From contig JAZHRO010000013.1 of NCBI GenBank assembly GCA_037157565.1, forward strand, positions 118,186,001 to 118,250,000: a stretch of 64,000 nucleotides of DNA, read 5' to 3'. The stretch comes from Thalassia testudinum (taxonomy: Eukaryota; Streptophyta; Magnoliopsida; Alismatales; Hydrocharitaceae). Below, in pieces: positions 47,755 through 56,523 of this stretch (position 1 is the first letter of the stretch; every line of letters starts with the position of its first letter). Made by a program: the position numbers and the translations under genes. The notes under the pieces were generated by a model. The model was not told the DNA's origin, ran no database searches, and saw nothing but the letters and a program-made list of their open reading frames with translations.

Positions 47755-48876
47755 GCAATGCGCAATTTACCACTAGTCTCTACATTCTTTTTATCATATT
47801 GAACACTAACTTGCCCTACTTTTCTTTGATGTGATCTTGCAGGTATTTCATGAGAAAATCTCTCCCGCAAGTCAACCACTCCAGGGCAGGTAATTTCTTT
47901 TCTTCCTTAATCATCCCCTAATCTTTGAAAGACAAAAGGAAGAAAATCAAGTTAGGAATCAATTGCCTTCTTTATATAGTAATCACCATCTCTAAGGCAA
48001 AACATTTCTTGATTTTGCGAAAATTTCTGCAAATATTCTTGAAGTTGGAGTGATTTTTTTTCCATCCCACAAATTCTTGTGCCTAATTGAAAATAAACGC
48101 TTAATCTCGGCGGACCACACACTTCTTGTTTATAAGTCCAAAGAGAACTTTTGAAAAAGAAAAAGAGGATTGGAAATAGAACCAAATTAGGGTTTCCACA
48201 TTAGGGTCTTGAAGCGCTAGTCACACATGCCTGTGTAAAAAGAAATAAACCCTCCCGCATCAGTGTGCTACCCAAGCCCTTGATTGAAGAAAGTTAAATA
48301 AGACAAACCCTAAAATTGAGCCCTAAAATCACTTGAATCTTAAAATTTTCTTTTGACCTAATAACCTGGGAGTCAAATCAGGGTGATCTCTAGGCTCCGA
48401 GCTTAGAATCATTCTGCCATCTATAGGACAGGTCAGGTGAAGTTGACCCCTTGGGTCAACCAACCTCTAAATTAGGTCACAATACCAAAAACATCTAAAG
48501 TTCAAGTGAGAACCCTAAAAGCACCTTTGAAATAAAAAGTGATAGACTTAAGAGGTCAAGGTCCCCATTCTGGTTTACCTGGAATCTCAGTGACAAGAGA
48601 GGTCGGGTGGGGGAAACCCTGTAACCCGTAGGGACGCTCTACCGTGTAGGGGTCTTTGCAGGACTCTCCCTCTCTGGCTGCCCAGGTAATTCGCAGGTGG
48701 ATGATCTTCGGATCCAGGGGTCCATCCGCCCCAAACCTCCATAGTCATCCAAACATCTTTTGGGTGTCTTGATTGGGTCAAGAACATCTCCAGTCCTGCA
48801 TCTTTTCTCTGTAGAGCACACACACTCATTTTTTAGTGGGACTCGTTATTCAGATCTGATCGCTTCATAACACATC
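47755..48876 (+). other. A 5' leader with possible intron
   Basis: No long frame. tctttgatgtgatcttgcag|gt (about 47823-47842) and ctttctctgtag-like tcttttctctgtag|ag (about 48801-48814) look like splice acceptors, and ggcag|gtaatttc (about 47886-47895) like a donor. A spliced leader is therefore possible. The short ATG frame in the putative exon would end at a stop at 48868-48870 just before the main ORF. Confidence 0.4.
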
Positions 48877-50550
48877 TTGAGTCAAACTCTGATCGTGATT
48901 CCACCACCTGATCCAAATATGCAGCCAAACCACCTAGGACTACCAGTCGAGAAACCTGAATACCGGAGATCCATGAGAGATAAAATGATTGAGGATGCCA
49001 TGAGATTTTATGAAAATGAAGAAACCTCAACAACAGTAGGAAACATTCAGGTTGATGTCCCAACAACCACAACCTTTGTCATAACTTGTGCCCAAGTACT
49101 ATTAGCAGAAGCCAACAAAGGATCAACCCGTGACTTGCTCATTACTACATACATTGAAATAGAAAAATTGCATAATAGTGAATACCTTCAATGTATGACA
49201 AATCCTCGACTTTGGACGCAACACCAAGATAGTCTTGAAAAACGGGAAGAGATAATGAGATTAATAAAACAAGTGATTGATCAGAAATACCCGTACATAC
49301 TGCCAACAGAGGATGAACTATCTTGGGACAACATCGAGGATAAATCTGATCTCGGTTTTGAGGCACAAAATGGTTGTGGATTCCCAACCCAGATGGAGTA
49401 TAATGCACCTAATATTGAAGAAGGTTGGGAAGCTCCAAATGCAGGAAAAGACCATGATGAACCCATTTTAGAATCCCAAGACTCCTGCAAGTATGAGAGT
49501 AGAACTGAACCTCTCGCGGGTATAAATTCCGTCCCTTATTTTGATAAGGTGGCCCGCGAAGGTTATTCAGACCTAGATTCTAGTAATTCCACCCACATCC
49601 TAAGCCTAGAACCTAGATCTGAAACCTATATTGAAGATTTCAAGGCCCCATATGAAGAAAATCAATCTCTTAATAAAGAATATGATTCTGGGCCTCGATT
49701 TGATGAATATCCCTCGTCAACCTCCTCAGAAGAACTAATCGAGTTTTCGGAAGTCATGCCAATCTACGATACAGAAACCGAGGAGTTGGACGAGCAAGGT
49801 TTCGATTGGCTCTGCCCTACTAACCTTGAATCTGAGCCTCTACCAGATAGGGACACCTTTGTAAGCTCGGAATTAACATTTAGGCTAGATCCCAGTCAGG
49901 CTGCTGAATATACAACATATGATTTATTCTATGGTGGAACTCATGATCTAGAATCTCATTCAAACTTTGATTTTCGCAAACTCTCCGACGATCTCGAATC
50001 TGACCATAACATCGGAGAAAATCTGCCTCCTGATTATAACATGTCAATCTTCTTTGAAGCCACCTGCTCCACATATACAGCACCAATCAAAACCCGTTCC
50101 CCACCTCGACCCGCAACCGGACTCAATTTCTATTCTGATTCACCTCTCAATGAGCCGATTGCAGATGATTCAACTCCGTATCTATACCGGGTATCAGACA
50201 CTGATCAGACCACAAATCAGGAGCCTCCATCCTTTGACCGTCCCTGTAGGGATTCCACATCTTACATTGATTATTTTTCGGAACCCTACCCCCACCAGGC
50301 TGATTCGACTGAGCCCCAACTCGAGTTTTCACCTCCATATCTATCAGAACATCACTGCATTTGGTGGGTCCCACATCTGCTAATCTACATCTATCAACCC
50401 ACCAGACTTATGGGGTTTGGGCTGCATCATCAGCCCACTGATCTGAACAAGTACCTGGTTGGACCAACCAGGCTCTTAATCAAGGTGCTTGTTTCCCAAA
50501 ACTCCATTGATTTGACTACTCCCTCTCCACCCCATTTTTCGCTCGGCTGA
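48877..50550 (+). CDS. Orphan retrotransposon protein of element A
   Basis: An intact frame of 557 codons. The frame opens after TAA at 48868, its first codon (48877) is TTG, and the first ATG is at 48919, giving about 543 residues. Residues about 15-130 (frame numbering) look helical and charged (e.g. KREEIMRLIKQVIDQKYPY). About 140-490 is acidic, rich in Asp, Glu, Ser, Pro and Tyr, probably disordered. The end is hydrophobic and aromatic: IWWVPHLLIYIYQPTRL, then GFGLHHQPTDLNKYL at about 513-527. There is no zinc knuckle, protease, RT or envelope signal peptide. The FG-LHH block resembles the C-termini in B and E. The protein is the only product of a very young element, so it may act in mobilisation. 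I do not recognise the family. Confidence 0.8.
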   Translation: MSQTLIVIPPPDPNMQPNHLGLPVEKPEYRRSMRDKMIEDAMRFYENEETSTTVGNIQVDVPTTTTFVITCAQVLLAEANKGSTRDLLITTYIEIEKLHNSEYLQCMTNPRLWTQHQDSLEKREEIMRLIKQVIDQKYPYILPTEDELSWDNIEDKSDLGFEAQNGCGFPTQMEYNAPNIEEGWEAPNAGKDHDEPILESQDSCKYESRTEPLAGINSVPYFDKVAREGYSDLDSSNSTHILSLEPRSETYIEDFKAPYEENQSLNKEYDSGPRFDEYPSSTSSEELIEFSEVMPIYDTETEELDEQGFDWLCPTNLESEPLPDRDTFVSSELTFRLDPSQAAEYTTYDLFYGGTHDLESHSNFDFRKLSDDLESDHNIGENLPPDYNMSIFFEATCSTYTAPIKTRSPPRPATGLNFYSDSPLNEPIADDSTPYLYRVSDTDQTTNQEPPSFDRPCRDSTSYIDYFSEPYPHQADSTEPQLEFSPPYLSEHHCIWWVPHLLIYIYQPTRLMGFGLHHQPTDLNKYLVGPTRLLIKVLVSQNSIDLTTPSPPHFSLG

Positions 50551-50571
50551 AGGCATTAAATTTAGCGCTTA

Positions 50572-50587
50572 ACGGGAGGCAACCCGT
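50572..50587 (+). ncRNA. ACGGG-AGGCAA-CCCGT hairpin after the A ORF
   Basis: A 5-bp stem and AGGCAA loop, 22 nt after the stop codon. B has GTTGGG-AGGCAA-CCCAGC in the same place, so stem bases change on both sides while the loop is kept. Confidence 0.6.
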
Positions 50588-50793
50588 CATCTCAAAAATA
50601 GAGACCCGTCTGATTAGCCGTCTGTACTCCACGTCTATTGCACCTTGAGTTCAGCCTTAGACAGTTGATCCCACCTCTGGTACACGTATCAGAGCTTAAA
50701 ATCATTCGCATCACTCATTCCCGACCCATTCACCCACCCGATATATCCTGTTCTAAGCCCCTGACCTCAACACTAATTCCCACCCTCTGTTTA

Positions 50794-50829
50794 CAATGAG
50801 GACATTGCAAAACTTAGGCATGGGGGGGG
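50794..50829 (+). other. Internal polypurine tract with CAATG hairpin (A)
   Basis: caatg-agga-cattg hairpin, then aacttaggcatgggggggg, then tgataaag, which resembles an LTR tip. It is 1.34 kb before the terminal purine tract. Confidence 0.6.
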
Positions 50830-51581
50830 TGATAAAGTGCATACATACAAAACCAAGAAAAAATCAGAAGGATTCTCACAAAAAAATTCACATATGTCAA
50901 AAACACAAAAAAAAAAAAAAAAAATTGAAAAATTACGAAAAAGAACAAAAAATTAGGGAGGGAGGAAATGTTGTGAGCCATATAATCATAAGGAGGAGAA
51001 AAAGAGCAAAAATGAAGAAAGGAGCACAAAAGGAAAAGAAAAAGAAAAAGTCATTAGTAAAAGATTAAGGGGTTAACTGAAGTTCTAGACCGAGTCAAGA
51101 AAAAGAAAAGAAAAAGTGCTAAGGAAACATAACAAGAGATTAGCGGGAACGCTGGTCTTAGGCCTTTTGGGCTAGTATCTTTTGCTTAAAAATTCACGTA
51201 TCCGTTAAAATCTGGACAATCCTCAAGAGGTTGAGGAAAATGCGAAGCTTGAGTATTAGGTCTAAGGCTTAGGAAGTATTCAGCCTCGTTAACTGACCTC
51301 CGGTTTGCGGGATTCGGTAACCTAAGCACCCCAAATTCACACACAGTCTGGTTCAGTGCGCATAAAACATCCAAAACACGCAAGAGCGTTTAATATTCTG
51401 AAAAAGTCACCTAGATTAGGAGCGGCCAATCAACACAAGTTGATTTGGACGAGTTCCCAGCGCGGAGAGGCGGGAAATTCCCCTCGAAGATGCGTAACAA
51501 CATATCATCTCCTCGGTGCTTGTCTCTTAGGATATTTAAATATCCTACTGGAGGCATGTAAGCACTCTGTTGGTTCAGACA

Positions 51582-51728
51582 CCATGGGTGGCATTATCAC
51601 GAAATGTCAATCGCCAGGGTCTGAATTCAGCCACGGAACGCCATGGGCGGGATTATCTCGAAATCTCGAAAGCCAGGGTTCCGGGGGTTGCCATGGGCGG
51701 GATTATCTCGAAATCTCGAAAGCCAGGG
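51582..51728 (+). ncRNA. Three tandem units of the shared 3' UTR motif (A)
   Basis: Units at 51582-51619, 51640-51678 and 51690-51728. The last two are identical over 39 bp: GCCATGG-N7-TATCTCGAA-N11-CAGGG. Corresponding units are in E (three) and D (one), with a partial unit in B. Confidence 0.65.
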
Positions 51729-52172
51729 ACCTTTGAGGATTGATGATGGGGACGAGGAATCCGATACAGACCGTGTTGAGAAGCTAATCCGAAGCTAGAA
51801 ATAAAAAAGAAAAGAGAGAGAAAAGCTCTCCAAAGAAATAAATCTTCTATCTCTCTCTTACAAAAAACGCACTGCAAACTGAACTTAGGCTAAAAATATC
51901 TCAAGCACGGGTGCTTTAACCGCGGAGTCCAACAAACCCTAGGTTAGGTTCTGTGGGCCGTAGAAACCTTTGCAGAAGACTGAGGCTAAAGCGGAACAGG
52001 TCCGGATTTTGGTTGGTACTTGAGTACCTCTAGGCCTATTGTCGGCATTCCCACCTAATCACAAAAGAAAAAAGAGAAGCACTTATCATTATTGACAACA
52101 ATCAGTGTCTAGAACGGAAGTTAAAACTTTGAAATTTTGCTAAGGGACTAGCAAAAGCTAGGCATGGGGGTA

Positions 52173-54849
52173 TGATGAGAGCCTCATCATGAGCCATAAC
52201 TAGCTCATTTTGACCCAATAAAGAAGATAAAAGCTCCTACATAACCTAGAAGAAGGCCTAACTGAAGGAACAAGTGCTCTGAGAAGAAAACATGTAATAA
52301 AGGTTAAAACTGCAATTTTACCATTGCAGTAGATAAACGGGATTTCTCAGAGGCAAAACATTGGTCAAATGGTCTAAATGAGATAAAAAGTGGGTTGAGT
52401 CAATCAGAAATGGGTTCATGTGCAATCTAAGAACTAAAAGACACTTGGTAACCCTAAAACAGACCCGCTTAAATTAACAAGGTTCCGGTCAGAACAAAAA
52501 GCAAGTAAACCCTCTACAAATCATGGAAAACCATACTCTAGGGTTTAGAACACTTAATTTGGCCTTTGGAACCTAGTTTGACCTAGATTAGGGTCCTAGC
52601 TCTTCAATTAACCTAATTTGGGTTTTTACGCAAAATATCCAGTCAAACGAGGTCAAACCTGAAATCTAACTTCTCCATTGGTTTCCTTAGGTCCAAATTA
52701 GGTTTATACCAAAATTTGGACCTAAGGAGAGGTCATCTTGACCTACTTTGCAATTTAGTACACCCAAATCACAAATTGGTCCCTATCTTTTGAATACCGT
52801 TGCAGAGAACCCCCTAGGTTCTTCGCCTCCTTTGCAAACCGGTCCTGCCGCCATTGCTAGGGCAGAACCGAGCTCCGGCGAGATTCGGAGAGGGATTGCT
52901 CTCTAATCCCTCAGAGATTCCCTCCCAGAAATGGAAGGAGAATTCTCTGAAGAATTGCCTTCCATTTAAGACCGATATCGATCCCTGGTGTGAACCCAAT
53001 CTCTCGTGCGAACGCACGAGAGATTTGGGTATCCTAACTCCTTTCCATCTCCGGCGACCAACCTCAGGCAATTACGTGCCTTTCACGCCCTGCACACCAA
53101 GTCCAGCACCTATAAAACACCCCTCGGATCCGGCCACTGATCTTGAGCTTGATTTGGCCGAGTTTCCCCCTTCAATTCCTCTCCTCCTGCTCGGTCAAAT
53201 ACCCCAGCTAGCTCCGGCGAGCCTCCCTCCCCTCCCTCTTCGCTCTGCCACAAAACCAGTGGCAGAGTTAGCTTCCTGACCTCCCTCCGCGTCGCGCAGT
53301 ACCAGCGCACGCCGCCTCAGCCCCGTCGTCGCCGCCGTTCTCCCCCACTGGGCGTCATCTTCTCCGGCGACAGCAAGTACTGCTGTCTGCCTTCTGTCCC
53401 CTTTCGTCCTTACAATTAGGTTAGAACTCCTCTCCATCCTATCCTCTCTCTTTTCCCCCTGCTATCTCATCTGATTACCCCTCGACCGACGCTGACCACC
53501 CTCATCTTCCACATCACCGACCGAACTCCGGCGAGCCGCCCACACCACTCCGCCACTCCACACGGCTCGCCAACCACCTCGTGAGCTCCGCCTCACCACC
53601 AGGAACTCGCTCCACCCCACAACTGCCACTCCAGACCTCCATAATCACCCCCCGAACAACCCACCGTCTCCGGCCACAGGTTGACCTAGGCGGGCACGCC
53701 TAGGCCGACAGGCAACCTGCAGCATCACCCACCGCCTTCGCCGTGCTACGGCGAAGGTTTCCAGCCATTCTAATTGGGCCAATAGGCCGTTCTGTGGAAG
53801 TTCAGGTAAACGCTCCGGCCGCCATTAACAGTCGAAGCAGCAGGAAGCTTGGAGCAGCAGCAGGCGTCAGGCTTCCCAGGCGGCAGGTGCAGCAGACTCT
53901 CGCAAGAGTTGCGAGGTGACTGAGTTCAGCAAGGATCAGCAGCAGGGCCTTCAGCGTGGGCAATTGCACACGAGAGTCTGCGGGCGCACGCAAAGGAAGG
54001 GCGGAAAGTTTAGTCCCACATCGTGGAATCTCAAGGCACAGGTATGGTATAAAGGTTTTTTGTGATATACGTTTACTGCCTCGAAAGCACAGGGGTGAGG
54101 TCCCTCACTGACCCCACCCGCCTCGTCCGCGGCTTGACCACGCGGACCTGGCGGATCCGACCCGACCTAGACCTACGCACTCCTCGCGCATCACACACCT
54201 GCAGGTGCGCCTGGTCCCGGGTACGATCCGACCCGATTGAGACTGGCTCTGGGAGAGCGGTTTGAGTGAATTGCTTGAGAGAGAGAGAGATGCGCGGGTA
54301 GAGGGAGAAGGGTTAGGTTTTGCTCCTGTGCAGGCAGGATGAACGCAGGAGGAGAAGGACTTGGCTGCGAGAAGGAAAAGAATAGAAGAAGAAGAAACAA
54401 GGCAGAGAAGAAGAAGCAAGAAAGAAGCCTTCGCAGGGGAAGAAAGGAAAGAGCAAGCCAGAAGCAAAGGCACAGAGAAGCCAAGTGAAGACTTTGCAGA
54501 GATCAGAAGAAGAAAAGAAAGAGCAAAGACTGCAGCAGAAGAAGAAGAATAATCAAGAAGAAAAGGAGAAATGCTTTTAAGACGTCTGATCACAAGATCA
54601 GACGTCCAATTTCATATTTTCTTGCCCTAACTCCTTTTAATCGCATACATTCATACCTGAATTGACATTTTGAGTAAATTAGAGTGTTCAATTACATTTT
54701 GATTTAGTGGTAAGTTCCATTTGCTCCCTGTGTTCGACCTCGGATACTCTAGTTGTTCGAGTAATAAAAACTTTGTATTTGTTCGAACGTTTTGTCGGTT
54801 ATACTACAACATAATACGCCTTTAAATCCGCACGAAACGTCCTTGAACA
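52173..54849 (+). repeat. A 3' LTR
   Basis: Offset 7,116 bp from the 5' LTR, same length. Every short frame translates identically to its partner. One difference noticed (53697). Confidence 0.97.
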
Positions 54850-54859
54850 GGCACCAATT

Positions 54860-56452
54860 TGACGGGTCAACTTTTCGCTTAGCGTTATAGTATTTAAGTG
54901 GTGGAAAAATTGATGAATTAAAAATAATGAAAATTAACCACTCGCAGAAGAGCAGGTCGTGTCCACAGGGAGGCAATGATGTAATCAATACTTTAATTAT
55001 TTAATGTTATTTCAGATAGTGCGAAATCCCTTTTCAAATTGGACTTAAAATGTGAAGGAAAGTAGATTTGTAATAACCTAAAAAGTTAAGGGTGTAAGTG
55101 CAGTTTTCCCTCATAGAAATCCTCAATAAATTTAGGATGAATTAGTGCAATTTTCATGTGATTTGTACTAAAGATGATTAGCACTTAAATCAAGTCCAAA
55201 ATCAATCTTTAAACTAGCCAATATTAATACCATGCAATTAGAAATAACTATGAGTGCATGAATGCAATTCTGCCACAATATAATAATAATAAAAAAAATA
55301 AAATCGGTGGCAATGGCATTGAATGTAATTTTTAATTCTATCAAAAATAGAGCATTTGCTCTCTCCCTTCCTCGCGAGAGAGAGAGAGCACCGGCGGGGC
55401 AGTTGCAAAGCTCAGGAGGACGGCGAGGACGGAGGCTATCCGACGATGGCAGCGGCGGCGGCGGAGCTGGCCGGAGCTGGCCGGCGGAGATGGCCGGAGC
55501 TCCAGCCTGTTGGAGGAAGAGGGCGGCTGCTACTGGAGGTGGAGCGCGTGGGCTTGCGCGTGCGCTGGTGCGCGGTTGCCTACTGGTTGCGGTCGTAGAT
55601 GGGCGGTGGAGCACGCTGCTTTGTGGCTGGAGGTGGCTGCAGTTGGTGAGTGCTTGAAGACAGGAAGCGGAGGCACTGCACTGACAGGAGGTGGAGCGCG
55701 CGGGCGGAGATGGTGTGCGCCTGCAGGGAGATGGAAGGCGCTGGCGGGCGCGCTGGATGGTGCGCTGTAGGCAGAGAGCGCGTGAGCGCCTTCTGCAGGG
55801 AGGAGTGGAGCGCGGTTGAGAGCGCCTGCGGGCGCAGCAGCAAAGGCGTGATGGCGCTCTGCAGGGAGGTGTGCCTGCAGTGGACGCGCGGTTGGGAGTA
55901 CCTGTGGGCGCGGCTAGATGTGGAGCAATGTGCGTGTGCTGTGCGGTAGAGATGGAGAACTGCCTGCAGCTGGTGAAGGCGCGCGGTAGGGAGAGGTGCT
56001 CGGTGCTACTGCTTGAGGTAGAGAAGGAGCGGCACAGTGCTCGCCCTCTCCACAGTGGAGAAGAGAGAGCCGTTCCCCGCAGGGGGAAGATGGATCCGCC
56101 TCTCTCCTCGCCTCCTCTCTTTAACTCCTCCCTTGCGCGTGAGTTCTGGGATTTTCCCAAATCCCCGGTCACAGTTGTTGAGAAAGGCGGCGTCAGATGT
56201 TTTGCCCAATGTCCGGGGGGGAGGGGGAAAGAGTGTTGCGGTTGTTTGGGGAATTTTATCACCACACCCTTGCTCTTTGTGTATTTTATTACCTGCATAT
56301 AAAAATAATAAAATTATTAAGTTATAAAATGTTATAACCTAAATCATGAGGTGTATAATTATTCTATAACTTAGTTGCCATTATTAACATAACTAAACTA
56401 TATGATTAAATATTCTTAGGCTTAATATTAGTCCATTTTAATGGACTCATCA
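54860..56452 (-). repeat. B 5' LTR
   Basis: 1,593 bp, clearly homologous to 34424-36006 with scattered substitutions and indels. Ends at the target duplication TGAAC. U5 tRNA-Asp-like stretch at 54883-54903. The 376-codon minus frame at 55168-56298 is open only in this copy; the partner is broken differently, so it is not called as a gene. Confidence 0.92.
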
Positions 56453-56457
56453 TGAAC

Positions 56458-56523
56458 AAGTACTGATACTCATCATGAGTATCGGTACCAGGTGCTCACA
56501 GTTTGTAGACAGGGGTAGTGCCT
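56458..56523 (+). repeat. Copia-LTR scrap (continuation of 34330-34418)
   Basis: aagtactgatactcatcatgagtatcggtacc-type sequence continues the left flank of B across its target duplication and parallels 59320-59370 of LTR N. Confidence 0.5.

Larger units (their letters stand above)
50551..52172 (+). other. A 3' untranslated region, structured and conserved with E
   Basis: No credible gene; frames 50796-51068 and 51356-51736 cover A-rich or repeat DNA. It contains the hairpin 50572-50587, the internal purine tract (50794-50829), an A-rich part (50860-51130), a block 51180-51770 conserved with element E, and the terminal purine tract at 52161-52170. Confidence 0.7.
45057..54849 (+). mobile_element. 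Element A: young non-autonomous LTR retrotransposon, intact orphan ORF
   Basis: Two LTRs of 2,677 bp each (45057-47733 and 52173-54849) show one difference noticed by eye (T at 46581, C at 53697, a CpG-type transition). The target duplication GGCAC is intact at 45052-45056 and 54850-54854. The PBS (47737-47754) is an exact tRNA-Asp complement, and a purine tract (ggcatggggg) precedes the 3' LTR. The 4.4-kb interior has a single 557-codon open frame and no gag, protease, RT, RNase H or integrase, so its proteins must come in trans. It is inserted exactly in the PBS of element B. Confidence 0.97.
34424..56452 (-). mobile_element. Element B: non-autonomous LTR retrotransposon hosting G and A
   Basis: LTRs 34424-36006 and 54860-56452 carry TG..CA tips and an intact target duplication TGAAC (34419-34423 and 56453-56457). 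The minus-strand internal part contains one ORF relic (37584-39494) and no gag or pol. The PBS (tRNA-Asp type, TGGTGCCGTTGCTGGGGA) is split by element A: 45041-45056 and 54855-54856. LTR G is inserted in the leader. Removing A and G leaves an element of about 7.9 kb. Confidence 0.93.

Noticed and set aside
51582..51728. CRISPR-like or satellite array
   Set aside because: Three units only, with unequal spacers and homologs in other retrotransposon 3' UTRs; plant nuclear context.
55168..56298. 376-codon minus-strand frame as a host gene
   Set aside because: It lies in the GC-rich part of B's LTR. The homologous copy at 34837-35852 is broken in different places and frames.
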